NCBI GenBank assembly: GCA_037178855.1 | Contig: JASJZC010000006.1 | Span: 2,852,001-2,916,000 of the forward strand | Origin: Oscheius sp. JU75 | Lineage: Eukaryota; Nematoda; Chromadorea; Rhabditida; Rhabditidae | Direction: 5' to 3' | Length of the DNA stretch: 64,000 nt | Shown: positions 45,290 through 57,479 of the stretch, in pieces | Position numbering within the stretch: position 1 is the stretch's first letter | How the letters are laid out: each line of letters starts with the position of its first letter | The notes under the pieces: model-generated | Seen by the model: the letters and a program-made list of their open reading frames with translations, nothing else | Database searches by the model: none | What the model was told of the DNA's origin: nothing | Program-made: the position numbers and the translations under genes

Positions 45290-48200
45290 TCAAAATCCAT
45301 TGGGCATGATCTTTCCGCCGCGTCCCATGAACTGAATGGCTCGTCCCCTATCGACAGCTGCAGCCTCGTCCACCAGCTTTGTCGACACTTTCCAAATCGC
45401 ATCGAGTTTGCCATACTTCTTCTCCAGCGCCTCATGCAATGGGATATACTTTTGCTGAAATAGGGTTTCGACTCACAAAATGAACTTTTGGCAAGCGCGC
45501 GAGATTGAAACTTATAGTCTATTTCCAACGTCCAGCGGCACCTGAATTTGAACGCTGATGGCACAGTATTTGCGCGCAAAGAAAAAATTCCAAATTTTTG
45601 AATTTTCCTCATTTTCCGCATACTTTTTTTTTTTTTTTTTACAAATTCTGACTGTGTAACCGAATTCTAGACATGCATAAACCTACTTGACAACAAATTT
45701 AAGGGAAATATCTAAGAAAAGCGTTGAAAATGACCAAAATATGTGAGCAGAGCCCCGTTTTCGGCTTCCACGCTTTTTCAGGCGTTCTTCTGGCAGATTT
45801 TCCAACAAAATTGGTGTCAAGTAGACTAACTTAGCCCCCGAATCCATTGCCAATATTAAAACAACTAAAAAATGGCTGTAAACACTCAAAAATAGCGAAA
45901 CTTTGACCGTCTGAGCCTGGCCTACTGTAATTTCCTCCAAGTCCTTTCGCACTCTACTTTTAAAGGATTCGTAAGTGCCGTTGGAGGTTGGAAATAGACT
46001 ATATACCTTTCAGACAGTAGTTGGAGCTCTAACCGATAGCGTCATGAGGCGCAGCTGAGGCCAGATTTGTAAATGAACCAAGTGCCTGCCTACACTATTT
46101 TGAGCGCTTTCAAATAAAAGCAAATAAAAGTGAAGAAAAACTCACATAAGGAAAACCTCCCACTATGGTCATATACTGTCCATTCTCGGTGAAGACTAAC
46201 GGCATTGTCAGAGCCTTGTCCAGCCTGGTCTGATCATAGAAGAGCGACATGGTCAGGGCAGTCATCTTGCGCGGCATGTCCAACGAGAGACTCGGATGTC
46301 CCGGCGGTCCGGCGTAGGCCATGCGAATCTTCTTGGTCGTATTGTTGACTACGATGAGAGGTTCCATGTGGTAGAGGAAGGGACCGGCTTTTTTGCGGAG
46401 ATTAACAGACAGGAGGTCCTTGTTAAAGTTGTTCTGTATGATGCCGCCATGTCCAATGTGACTGCCGAAGGCCGATCCGATGCTCGAGGTCGAGGCCAGC
46501 GCTTCGCCCGTCCGATGACGCACAATCACAAAGTAGTTTCCAGTCAGTTGCGTCTTCTTCTTCCTCCTGTCTATTCTCTTCTTCCTCGTAGCCATCGTCT
46601 CGCTATAAATCCTGTCCAGCTCCTTCAGATAGTCCCGATCGTACTTCACGCTCCTTCTCACAAAACGCGTCAGCTCCCTTTGGAACTTGATGAAGGCCCC
46701 TCCGATTTTGTCGTAGGCCTCGTTGCGCGACCCCGTCATATTGCCATCGCCAAGTTCTTTGAGCATGTGAGCCACAAAGGAGTCCTGACGGTTGTGACCG
46801 GGTCGGGGCGAACAGATGAACAGATTGTCACCAATGTCGAGCAGCTCACCCTCGGAGACGAGCGACACATTAGCATTCAATATCTTCTCGAACTGCGACT
46901 CGAAGAAGTCTCTCAGGTGCCCCGCGACTGAAATTCGCTTTATTCTTTGTGTTACTTGTTTTTGAATTCTGGATGAAGATACTCGCTACAAACAATCACA
47001 TATTGCGCCGACCCTCAACTTTTTGCCTCCGTTTCAGATAAAAGTAAGAGTTATCAAGGCCGCGCCTAAACTGTGATTCCAAATTGGGATTTCATAGCAT
47101 ACAATGTTTAGAGTTCAGCCCGATCACTTCCTGAGAGGAATCCTTAGCTCGAGCAGAACTGATTTGAATATGACGTGTCGAAACTAGAGCCAATCTTTTT
47201 GTTACAGTCCTACTACTACAAGGGAAAAGGATGAGTCTACAAGCTATGAACCTAGCATATGTAGGAGTTGAAACACCGCAGTGGCGTAGAATTATCGACT
47301 CTAGTGTACCACTAGGGTCGAATTACCTACACAACACTGTCCTAACAATACGAAGTAAGGATGAGCCAATTATGTAGGTAGATGAGGCGGTTTGGACGGG
47401 TAGGTCTTCTAGGTAGACAGAGAAAAGACACAACTATGGTTTTGAGAGCAATCAATAAGAAAAAGACTCACGATGCCAATCCAGATTAGCGTTGATGAAG
47501 GCCTGCATGTAGTTCTGGAGTGTGTTCTCGTAGATGTCATCGCGGACGTCATTTATTTCCACCACCATGTCGACCTCGAGATCCTTGAAGAAGCGCGATT
47601 GGGCAATCTTGACAGCTTCGGGACTCGGCTGAAACGGAGCTCCCTCCTCCTTGCCACTATTGAAGCCGTCGAAGAGGGCCGGCGCCGCGCGATAGATGTT
47701 CATGTTGTTGAAGATCTGCGGCGTGAAGGCTTGATCCAGACGCTGTGACATGGCCACATTGTGGCCGAATTCGAAAGTCATGATGCGTCTCATGTAGTTC
47801 AGGGTCCTGTTGGCTACAGCCTCGCTGCCGGCAGAACGCAAAAGCTGGTGGATGGCCATGGGGAAGAGAATGTGGCCGGGAGGACGCACGGACCAGGGAC
47901 CTGGAATTGTTTGTGTTTGCAAATGTCATGGTGGCTTCTGTCACTGTCACTTTCATTATCCCTGTAGTAGAACTGCCCTTTCTCCGCAGCCTTGATATTG
48001 ATTGATAAATGCTCCTGAAGAAGCTTCCTCAGCGTGATCATATCCTTGTTGTTTCCCCTGATTGACGAGTCGATCCCGACAGCCTTGATCTGCATGCATT
48101 TGTTCGTCTTGGCATTCATGTAGACGGTGACCGAGTCTCCTCCCAGTCCGCCAGCATGTGGTTCTGTGACCGAGAGACAGAAATCCATACTTAGGCCGAG

Positions 48201-48949
48201 AGCCATAAATGGGAGCTGGTCTTCTTGGACGATCATTCGCAGCAGCTCGTTGCAGTACTCGTTGCTGCTCGAAATGGAGTAGTCGTCAAAGTGAACACTG
48301 GGCGGTGGCGGAAGATCAACCCATGGCTGGTTGATTTGGGAATGACGCTGGATGCCGACACCTGCGAGGGCCAGCAAGGTGACAATGTTGGCCATAATAA
48401 GCGAGAAGAGCGCGCACTGGACGAATGAGTTGCACTTGCTAGAAAGAAGTTAGTTAGTCAGAGCCAGAGAGACAGAGACATATAGACAGTGCGACAGAGA
48501 TACAGAGAAACTGAGAGACACTGAGAGAGAGAGATAGAGATAGAACTTACATGACGCAGTACTGCATCTTGCCACGACATGTCTTCCTGTTGACTAAGAC
48601 TCCTTGATCGAGGTAGATCTTCTCACTGGTGTTCCTACTAGCTCGGTAGCCCGAGTAACCAGATCCTTTCGATCCCCTGCGGTTGTTCATCGAGTGGTGC
48701 GCCTTCCTGTTCAGACTGGCTCTCGTCATCCCTCCTCCTCCATGTCCGTCTTCCGTCCTGTAATCCGATGGCTTCCTGTCAGCTGGCTGCATCGGAGTCG
48801 TGACCCACGAGCCGCCCGTCTCGGCATCTTTTCGGCTGTCCCGGACGCTCGAAGAGAACGTCTTGTCAATTTCCGGTTCATCCACATTCTCCCTTTTAGT
48901 CTAGAAATTGGGAAGCTTTTGCTCGGGTAGAGGCTTTAGGACTTACCAT
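45290..48949 (-). CDS. Gamma-glutamyltransferase-like type II membrane protein
   Basis: Ntn-hydrolase family that transfers or hydrolyses gamma-glutamyl groups outside the cell. Exons 48947-48949 (the ATG alone), 48551-48900, 47951-48438, 47472-47900, 46146-46927, 45290-45454, in frame, total 738 residues. A charged cytoplasmic N-terminus of about 120 residues precedes one transmembrane segment (VQCALFSLIMANIVTLLALA). Family parts: SVTEPHAGGLGGDSVTVYMN, PPGHILFPMAIHQLL, and around the cleavage site QLTGNYFVIVRHRTGEALAS with the expected nucleophile Thr. GSAFGSHIGHGGIIQNNF and LIVVNNTTKKIRM follow. The segment between the TM and the PPG motif is shorter than in human GGT1, whereas the N-terminus and an extra basic loop before the Thr (RKKRIDRRKKK) make it longer overall. 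Divergent, so exact activity is uncertain. Confidence 0.8.
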
Positions 48950-49590
48950 TGAGAAGGTCAGCAACCTCTGTTCAAGGGCGAAAGCTGTAGTTATGGCAGG
49001 CTTTTGCAACACTGAAAGTTTTCAAATTATGCAAATTGGGTTTTTAAAAAAGTTGCTTTCGTTCAGTTAGCGACTGCAAAGTTTCAAAAAGAAAATCCAC
49101 GACAAGTCAAGGCTCGCGGACTTGTAAAAAAAAATTTATTCTACCTTTCCGATCTTGCTTCTTTGGGATGGGTCTACCAGGACGAACTGATAATAGAATC
49201 AGGCTTTTCCATTCACCCTACAGATCATCTTCCAGAATCTTATGAGCTCCCTCTGTCAAGCGAAAGTCGGTAAAATCTTGACTATGTTGTGCAGTGAAAA
49301 GACAAAGAAGGTACCAAGTTTAGAAATAGAAATAAAAAAAGCCAGGAGGCATAAGAGACCGTCCTGTCACAAGAGACAATCTGGTAGCATTACCCAATCT
49401 GTCTCAGAACGTAGAACTACCAGCGTCATACGAGTTGGTGGCAGATTGGGTCAATCAGACTGTCTGTCTCTCTGTCTTTGTTTTTCTGTCTCTGTCTCTC
49501 TATCAGTCTGTAAACAGAGTCACCTACACAGAGCTCCGCTGAATTTTTTCATTTGTGCCAGAGATCGACGCAGCTTATCTAGAGATACCT
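48950..49590. other. Intergenic between GGT-like gene and CAAX gene
   Basis: No supported exon. It has a ctgtctctctgtctttg tract near 49465-49505. Confidence 0.45.
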
Positions 49591-49905
49591 TTAGAAGATG
49601 GTGCAGCAGCACTTTTTCTTCTTGTTCTCTTCCCTTGGAGTCGATGTGGCAGGGGTCGAGGTGGGCAAGGAGACGGGCTTCTTCGTCTTGGGTGCTGGCT
49701 CTTCCTTCACGATCTCTTCCTTCTTCGGCGGCTCTTCCTCCTTTTTCGCCGTCACCACTCGCTCGCTGCTCTTCTTCTCCTCGCGCGTCTTCTTCGGGCT
49801 CCTCTTGCTGTCGCTCTCCTCGAAATCCAGGGGCACTTTTGTGTATCCTTTTCTGGCCCTCTTCTCCCCGGCTTCCTGCTTGAGCATCTCCTCCTTGCTG
49901 GGCAT
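49591..49905 (-). CDS. Small Lys/Glu-rich protein with C-terminal CAAX box, paralog A
   Basis: From the ATG at 49903-49905: MPSKEEMLKQEAGEKRARKG, a low-complexity Lys/Glu/Pro middle, and the end ENKKKKCCCTIF, 104 residues. The last four residues fit a CAAX box (C-T-I-F; F at the end favours geranylgeranylation), with two further Cys and a Lys run before it, the usual plasma-membrane anchor. An in-frame ATG 17 codons upstream would add a Ser/Arg-rich start. The sequence just before the ATG (cagctcgcttcgctc) is shared with paralog B. Function unknown. Confidence 0.6.
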   Translation of the reverse strand: MPSKEEMLKQEAGEKRARKGYTKVPLDFEESDSKRSPKKTREEKKSSERVVTAKKEEEPPKKEEIVKEEPAPKTKKPVSLPTSTPATSTPREENKKKKCCCTIF

Positions 49906-50305
49906 CGTGCTGCTAGGAGCGAAGCGAGCTGAATGACTTCTACTTCTTGTAGTCATCCGAGGATTACAGGCATCACGCTTGACATGCCAGGGATTGTCCC
50001 TAACTTGTTAAGTTAAATCCCAAACTTGTCAGACCAACGACGGCCCTCTCATCTTTCATTTCGGGGCGAAGACAGCATTTTCCAGCTTAGCGATGATCTG
50101 CAAATTGGTGGAGCTGATAAGGAGCGACAATTTTTTTTGAATGACTTGAAGGTAAGGTCATGGGTCTGAAACATTGGGTACAAGAGCTACTGAGAGTTGA
50201 CCTGACTTGTCAGTGTCTATTCCTAGACAAGACAAGCGATACACCTGTAATCCTTCTGTCAGAACTGGAACTGGAAGTCAGTCAGCTCGCTTCGCTCTTA
50301 ATAAG
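49906..50305. promoter_or_regulatory. Shared upstream region of the divergent CAAX paralogs
   Basis: 400 bp between the two starts; both ends carry the same cagctcgcttcgctc block next to the ATG. A bidirectional promoter is inferred. Confidence 0.35.
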
Positions 50306-50467
50306 ATGCCCAACATGGAGGAGATGCTCAAGAAGAACTACTCCTCTACAGGAAGAAGAAAGGCAGTCTCGCAGCCGATCGTCTCTCCGGCTGTCCCCGT
50401 CCTTTCCCTGGCCACAGCCAAAGGAAGAGGACAAGAAGAAAAAGAAGGCTGCTGCACTATCCTCTAG
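50306..50467 (+). CDS. Small CAAX-box protein, paralog B
   Basis: MPNMEEMLKKNYSSTGRRK to GQEEKEGCCTIL, 53 residues. N-terminus (MPNMEEMLKK) and C-terminus (CCTIL) match paralog A in protein. In between, the DNA still aligns (ccaaaggaagaggacaagaa) but in another frame, which would read PKEEDKKKKK as in paralog A. So a frame change has been compensated near the C-terminus, or this copy is a pseudogene that keeps a CAAX ending by chance. Confidence 0.5.
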   Translation: MPNMEEMLKKNYSSTGRRKAVSQPIVSPAVPVLSLATAKGRGQEEKEGCCTIL

Positions 50468-50822
50468 AGGTACGTATCTTTAGACAAGCTCCGTCGGTCT
50501 CTAGCACAAATGAAATTTAGCAGTGTTCTTGCCTCTGGTAGCTCTGCTGGAGAGTTTCGTTTCCTGTGTAAAAGGCTGACAGAGACAGTCTGAACTTCGG
50601 AACGGGAGATAGAGAGACAGACTGGCTAGATTTTTCCCGACTCCTTGGCAGCCATTATGATCTGGTCACTTGGTGTTTATCCCCGCTGCCAGCCGAGTGA
50701 GAGAGTGAGGTGCTCTCACTGTGGGAGAGAGGGGGCGTCTCTCTTCTTCTTTACACTCGCCCAGTTCCTGAGCAGTGCCCGTCGCCGCAGCTGCCCGCCG
50801 CCGAAAACCAATCCCTCTCAAA

Positions 50823-53800
50823 ATGGAAACTGACTACAAGGAGGCTAGTTCTATTGCTTTTTAGTACTTTTACTTATTTTTACTTTATCTAAACAGTCAA
50901 GAAAGACCCGTTTCAGTCAAGGAAGACCCGTGACGATGACTTTGAAGAGCTGATGGCTGCCTGTAACACGGCTGTGAATGGATCGAAAGTACCCAAGGTT
51001 TGTAGAGTGTCAATATTTTCCGAATTGGGATTTAGAAGTTCGAAGAGCTTTCAAAAGAAGATGAAGAAGAGTCTGGATTGAGACAACTGACCATCTCTGT
51101 ACGTTTATTGTTCGGTCTCTGTTTCTCTGTCTCTCTGTACACTATCAATACTCCCATTTCAGGACCCGCCCCCTCGCCCTACAACCCCCAAAATCAGAGT
51201 GGAGAACATGACAGAGACGAGGGATAAAGATAACTTGGTGAGTCGTATGTCTTATTTGAAAATCCTGAAAGCCCGCTCAAAAAAAAAATTCGGCTGAAAA
51301 AAAAAATTCCAATTTTAGCCCGTGGTAGAAGTGACGTGTTGTGTGCAACTCGTGGGAAAAGAACACAAAGCTGGCTGTTGATCAAAATCTGTCTCTCTGT
51401 CCCCCTCTTCTCTTCCTCATTCCTATCCCTCTCGCTCTCCTCCTCAACTTCTAGTCACTTCCACTTTGATCAAGGGTCGTTTTGTGAATGTTTTACCGAA
51501 GAGATAAATTGTTCTTTCCCCACGATCTTGTTCACTTCACTGGTATTGACAGCAAGGCGCTCAGCGACAATTTTTTTTTTGAAATTGAAGAACTGGGTTA
51601 TCTGCACTGATTGCTGAAAGTTTTCAAATTGGCATACACTGTCGTAGAACGCCACAATGAGAAGGACCGGTTAGAAAAAACTGAAACCTTGAGATCGCCT
51701 GCACTAAAGCTAAGTTCTCGCTCATTTTTCGATCATAAGACCCAACTATTTGACTTTGCAACGCTCTACAACACTATCGAGTTCCATACCGTCTTCAACT
51801 TCGTAAAAAATTCCAGAGCTAAAAAATGTTGGTTTCTGTCAGAAAAACGTGTCATAATGCAATATTTCGAAGCTGAAAATCAGAACCTTGCTGTATATCT
51901 AGTTCCATATAGAATGTCACATAACCACTGGTCAGCTGTTTCTCCAATAGTTGACTCACAAACGTGAGCAAAATTCCAATCTTATGTGTCAAGAGCTTGA
52001 GTCTGCTCCTATAATAACTTTCCTACGACATACGAGAGGAATTGTAGGGCTCTGCAACTCAAAAATTTTCCCTGCAAAACCCGTTGTCCGTCTTCCTTTT
52101 TACTTCCCAAGAGCCTCTGCTCTCGGTCTCAAGTGAAAGAGTACACTTGTTTTTACAGCCGAGAGTGTCATTTGCGGTTTGGAAACATCTGTCAAAGCCC
52201 GAGGCTTTAAGCCTTTTTGCAAAGAGTACTGAACACGTTTCAGAGAAACTCGTCCTCTGTTGATTCGGACGGTCAAGTGACGGTAGTTGAAAAAGACGAC
52301 AATGGCTTCGTCTACTACAAGTGCCGATTCTGTGGACATACCTTCAACTACATGAACACCTTGAGGGCTCACGAGAGGATTCACGATGTCGCTCAGGTAA
52401 TTGAACTTTTCCTTCCTTTCTACGAATCAAAACTTCAGCCCTATGTCTGCGGAAAGTGCGGGGAATCATTCGAGTTTGCCTGTCAACTGGAGTACCACAC
52501 GCAGCAGCACGGAAGTGAGTCTCGTTGTGGCAAATCTAGTAAAGATTGGCTTTAGACGTGTCTGGATATAAGTGCGAGTGCGGAAGGACGTTCTATTCGT
52601 ACACAGAAATGCTCTACCACAAGCATCCGGAGGATATTGAGAAGGAGAAAGAGAAAGAGAAGGTGAGAGTAAGTGTAAATCAGCTAGACAGAGTGAGAGT
52701 AACTAACTAACTGAGCCAGATTTTGGTTCTAGTAAGTTTCGTAAGGGACACAACGTTGTTACGCTCGGTTCCTTACGATACACTAGAATCCTCGGTAATA
52801 ACAATCGGTTCCTAAGTCACACAGGTAGTCATGGCAGTTAAATGACCCTCAAAACTTGGATGCCATTTCGATTCTATAGCCTTTCGATGGTCTCATTATA
52901 GGAAAAATCTTTATTTCATCTACTACATGAATTTGCCCAGTAACTAGAAGCAGTGTTTTCTTCAAAGATACATCGCTGCCTTATATTTCTTCTCTAAAGC
53001 AGTTTACAGAGTGAAAATGATAATGTTTCAAAGAGTTGGTCAGTATGAGTATATCCAGAATTGGACTGAAGATATTAAAAACCTGTCAGACTTTCATGGT
53101 GATTGGATCCACAGAGACAGAGACAGAATGAGAAATAAGGATTAGGGTAGAACGAGACAAGTAGGCAAGATGACAATGTCACATGAGACAGAGACAAAGT
53201 AACAGGGGCGAGAGTGTTAGGACACGTAATGTCAAGATTCGGTCTCAAAACTGGAGCAGTTTGCTGAAATCGTCTAACTTTCAGCTCTACGGCGTTCCCA
53301 TGATGGCCACCACCTCCAACCCGAACCCTCTCTCCCTATCAGATCTCCCGATTCCCGAATTTGCTGAGAAGGGCTTCGAACCCAGACATCCCATGAAGGT
53401 TACCATTCGCTACCTTTTCCAGTTTTCGATCCTTTTCCAGGTGTACAACGACGTCCGTTCCAAGCCCTATATCTGCGAGTACTGCAGCAAAAGCTATTCT
53501 GACAGTCGCGGACTGGCTTACCATATGTACAGTCACAGAGGTCGGTTTGATTGAATCCAGAGTAATTGGAATTTTAGGAGAGAAGACATTCAATCCCCGA
53601 GCTTCTAGGTATCTTATGGGAAGGCAAGGAGTCGGATATACTGACAGGTACATGGCTCTCCTTTGTTCAAACTCTAAGTTTGGCAAAAGTCACATTTTGG
53701 ATCCAAAAATATTAGTAAAGTGCTGTTACTTTGAGATTTTCCAAACTTTCAAATTATGTTTGGTAGTCCTCCAAAACATCAAATATCTTGAGGAAATGAG

Positions 53801-53909
53801 AAAGAGTTGTGAATCTCTTACACCGGACCTTAAGCTGTTGCCGAAGCTTGACAGTGCGTACTTTCGGTTACGCGAAACTGCGTACGGCTTTTATTCGAAT
53901 TTGCATTGA
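50823..53909 (+). CDS. C2H2 zinc-finger protein
   Basis: Exons 50823-50847, 50897-50997, 51036-51098, 51163-51237, 52244-52396, 52439-52514, 52556-52662, 53285-53398, 53441-53540, 53578-onward, in frame. The first donor (gttcta) is weak. Fingers: YKCRFCGHTFNYMNTLRAHE, PYVCGKCGESFEFACQLEYH, a variant YKCECGRTFYSYTEMLYH, and, after a 50-residue spacer, PYICEYCSKSYSDSRGLAYH. The end GEKTFNPRASRYLMGRQG is followed by either a long read-through to 53909 or a splice at about 53647 (donor gtacat). The N-terminus is acidic with DFEELMAACNTAV. Likely a nuclear DNA-binding regulator; ortholog not assigned. The third finger has only CxC spacing. Intron 4 is about 1 kb, with nothing recognisable inside. 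Confidence 0.75.
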
Positions 53910-54580
53910 ATATTGGTATACAATTTCGTGGAACTGAAAGTACGCAATGTCACGTTTTTACAGCTGATCTAATCGTATTACACTGTAAAAAGGAAACCTC
54001 TTTACCTAGCACGTATAAAACAAAAAAAAATGTTTTAAAAAAAACTTTTGAAACATTACACGTATAGAAAGAAGGACAGATAGCAAAGTCTCGATATCGA
54101 GAGATTGTTCAAACAGAAATTCGCTCCTAAAGGTCGCCCAGGATTCATAATGTCCTCGACCATAACCCATACCGTAACCAAACGCGCGCCGCTAAAAGTA
54201 TGCTAAACTATGCCCAGATAGGAATCATTTAGGCTGCATACCCACTGACTAGGTCAAATATTTTCGGGTAGAATAATACCCACCTATCCCAATCCAGATG
54301 ACTCTTCCAGATCTTCGTACCATCTCTTCCCTCGCACCAGTGGCTACACCTCCCCTCTCTACTGAATCGACCCTATGTACCTATTCTCTCCCCTCCTTCA
54401 TATTGGTTCTTTCCTGTTCCTAGCAGCCAATTCTAGCCTCTTAGTTCCTTCTTTTACAGGTTACTCTCTCCCCAGTATTAAAACGATAAAATATTTCATT
54501 CATTTACAGTTTCGATGGCGGAGGGATCTTCTTCTCTACGAATTTCTGGGCTTCTGAAATGGGCTTCTTTGCCAACAAGT
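53910..54580. other. Intergenic; possible last exon of the zinc-finger gene
   Basis: After an acceptor atttacag near 54510, about 32 codons (SFDGGGIFFSTNFWASE...) are open and in phase with a splice from about 53647. The stop would overlap the end of the ECH gene tail to tail. Unproven. Confidence 0.25.
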
Positions 54581-56682
54581 TTAGTAAAAAAAATTACGTT
54601 TGATGGCATCTGGGAGGACGCTAAGGCTCTCGAGTTCCTTGAGCATAGCCTCCTCGAAAGTATGGTCTAGTGAATGGTAGGCTGACTCTCTGTCAGCTAA
54701 CATACATCTATAGGGGTGGGAAATGATCTCTTTGGCAAGTTTGATGGCGTAGGGGAGGGCCTGACCATCCTCGACCACCCGGTTCACAAGACCCCATTGA
54801 AGGGCTTCTTGGGCAGAGACGGCTCGTCCAGTCAGGATCATGTCCAGGGCTCTGAAATTTTTTGTTTTATGCCAGATTTATACGACTATGGTGAAACCAG
54901 AACTCAGAAAATAGTTCGATTCCAATGACTGTTTGAATCCGAAAGTTTCTATCGAAACGAAGTACTGGAACGCATTGATCCTTGAGGAAACCTAGTACAC
55001 CACTAAGCACAGTTTATAAAATCAGCTTTTACATTAAACATTTAGTGTTTCAACCAATCAGCTACACCACTAAGCACAGTTTATAAAATCAGATTCGAAA
55101 ATAATAATAAATGTTTCAACTAAACCTGAAAGTTCAAACTCTTTTGTATGCACCATTATTTTCGTGTCACCACTTTCACACTTTCCCGTCTCCACAACTC
55201 CAGTCATTGCCTATGTTTCAAGTAACCTTGATGCTTTCGAAGCTTTCCCTGTTACCAATTTTTATCAACTAGGTTCATGTTTCAAATCCTTTTGCAACTT
55301 TTACTTCTACGTCTTTCAAAAACTAACCTTCCTATTCCCACAACTCTTGGCAATCTGACAGTTCCTCCATCAATCAAAGGTACTCCTACACGGCGACAGA
55401 AGACTCCGAACGTAGATGAGGTACCAGCCACGCGCATGTCAGCTGAAGTTGTTAGTTTGGGAAATTGTTTGGCTAAATGAAACACGAATACTGAGCAAAG
55501 CACCGCTTTACTGCAGATCCCAGCTTTGTACAGATCTCAGCTTTATACAAATGTTGAAACACATCAAGTTTCTACATCTTTTAGTTGACTAACGGCGGTT
55601 ATCGTCAAATTTGTTACCGCGAAAGCCTCATCTTCACTGTAAACTTTTATTGTGGCTTTCAAATGTTTCGTGCCCATAACATAGTGGTCGTGGTTTACTG
55701 TGCACCAATGATTTGTCGATAAACAGTTGTTCCAAATTTCCCTGCTTTTGGGTACTCAAAACGTATTGGTTTACTTGATAGGTTTCCAATATAACCTCAA
55801 GTCGAAACATATCATTTAGGGAAATTTGAAAGCCAGTTTCAAGGTACCTGCAGAAACCACTAGTTTTTGACTTGAACCATTGATTTCTCAGGCTAACCAT
55901 GTTCTACAAAGTTATAGCTTTTAATCTGGTCAACAACTTCGTAAAGCGTCACAAACTGGAAAAATATAGTTTTGGACCCGAAATGATGGTATAAAGGGGC
56001 GGTATCGGTGTATTGGGTTAGTAGGCTACTATTGGATTTTTCCCGTGTTTCTTCATAAGAACCACCCAAATCCCTTGCCATTTTCCAGTGAAACATTCAT
56101 CTGAACTCACCCAAAAGCGACATTTCTAGCCCTCCAGCAACGGCGTGGCCTTCCACTGCAGCTATGAGCGGCTTCTTGAGTTCCATGGCTGTCGGACCCT
56201 GAAACACGGAATTTTTTTTTCAACGGATAAACTATCAAACCATGTATCTATACTTGGGCAGAAAATCATCATCCACTTTGAAATTCCCTTTTGAGACCTC
56301 TGAAAGATCATAACCGGCACAAAATGTCCCGCCTAAAAGCAGTAACTTTGAAACTTTTAAGTTTCAAACCTTCTCCGTAAAGGACAGCAATTTTGGCCTG
56401 GTGGTTCCTTTCAAACTGTTCAAAAGCCGCGATCAATTCCAAGGCTGTCTGATGATTTACGCAATTCTTCTTTTCGGGGCGGTTGATTCCAATCAACTGG
56501 ACTCCCTCCTTTAGGGAAGTTTTTACTGAAACATTTTGAAAATAAACAAGGGAAACTAACGAACCTAGGGTGGTCATAGGACGTGTTTGTCCAAACAAGG
56601 GTCTAAAGAACATCGGCGGTGATAAAAGACAACGCTGTAAATGGAGGTCAGCTGGGAAGGAGAACTTTGAGATATGTTTCAT
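54581..56682 (-). CDS. Enoyl-CoA hydratase/isomerase family protein
   Basis: Crotonase-fold enzyme. Exons 56565-56682, 56370-56525, 56241-56332, 56111-56198, 55328-55442, 54581-54851, in frame, 279 residues. The Met/Phe-rich and basic first 40 residues could be a mitochondrial signal. Family motifs: INRPEKKNCVNHQTALELI, GGTFCAGYDLSEV (oxyanion hole), EGHAVAGGLEMSLLADMRVA (second oxyanion hole), FGVFCRRVGVPLIDGGTVRL, and ALDMILTGRAVSAQEAL. The position of the second catalytic Glu of hydratases reads Asp (PLIDGG), and the first is not Glu, as in crotonase subfamilies that are not classical hydratases. Introns 37-39 nt except three of 476, 668 and 42 nt or more. Exact substrate unknown. Confidence 0.85.
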
Positions 56683-57067
56683 GAGATGATGGTGATATCC
56701 TGAATAGTTTTGACAGTGAGTCTACCTATATAATGTTATATTTTGCTAAAAACTATCGAGTTTTGAAGTAAAATATTTACTATTACTCATAATATGGACA
56801 AACATTGCTATCTTTGTTGGCAACGACGACTATTCAACATTCAAATCCGCGCCAAAAATTTGGCGCGAAAAACGGTGAGCGCGGCGCTCGGCGCCGGTCT
56901 CTCCTCAGTAATGCTGTTGAGATCAAAGCCGAGAGGAGAAAGAAAGACGAGAGAAGTAAATTTTTACCGGTTTTACCTCAGATAATATAACAGCAGCGTG
57001 CTCTGCCCCTGAGCAGGATAAATAAGGAGGGGGGGGGGGTACGCAAAAGGCAAGATCGTGGGGGAGG
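56683..57067. promoter_or_regulatory. Intergenic with E2F-like palindrome
   Basis: Contains cgcgccaaaaatttggcgcg at 56848-56867: two opposed copies of TTTGGCGCG, which fits the E2F consensus. It lies 166 bp upstream of the ECH start. A poly-G run follows at about 57028. Confidence 0.45.
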
Positions 57068-57253
57068 TTATTTCTTTTTCCCGCTCTTCCTTGTGTCGTA
57101 TCTTCCGTGGTTGGGAGCCTGGAACCTGGGCTTCCGATCCTCGCTGCGACGTTTCGAGCTGGGGACGACGACGTCACTTCTCGATGTCTTCGTTGACGAC
57201 CTAGAACTCATCAGTTGAAATAGATCTTTTACTCCCATGTTTTTCCCTAGCAT
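57068..57253 (-). CDS. Possible small basic protein, unrecognised
   Basis: MLGKNMGVKDLFQLMSSRSS, then Ser/Arg/Lys-rich to RKSGKKK-stop, 61 residues, no intron seen. Basic composition suggests nucleic-acid binding, but no family is recognised and it may be a chance frame. Confidence 0.3.
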   Translation of the reverse strand: MLGKNMGVKDLFQLMSSRSSTKTSRSDVVVPSSKRRSEDRKPRFQAPNHGRYDTRKSGKKK

Positions 57254-57479
57254 GTTGCGACATATAGAAAGTATTTGATAATTACAAAATGAATAAAAAA
57301 AAAATTATGGAATTACACAGTCAGTAGTTTTTTTTTAAACCAATACATAATTCAATTTAGAGAATTTGTAACACTATTCGTTTCCTGCTGTTCGATCTGC
57401 CCTCTGAAGAAAGGAAGATCGAAGAAGGGAGTCGTTGTCAAGCCTTTGATCAGCACAAGAAGGGATCAGCTTTGTCAGG

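Noticed and set aside
49242-49883. Long Ser/Arg-rich plus-strand frame opposite CAAX paralog A
   Set aside because: It is antisense to the Lys/Glu-rich coding region and spans simple repeats; no motif.
51611-51967. 118-codon frame in the 1-kb intron of the zinc-finger gene
   Set aside because: No family resemblance and no in-phase splice sites joining it to neighbouring exons.
53578-53909. Read-through end of the zinc-finger protein as certain C-terminus
   Set aside because: A donor at about 53647 is plausible and the read-through (MALLCSNSKFG...) is not recognisable, so the true end is left open.
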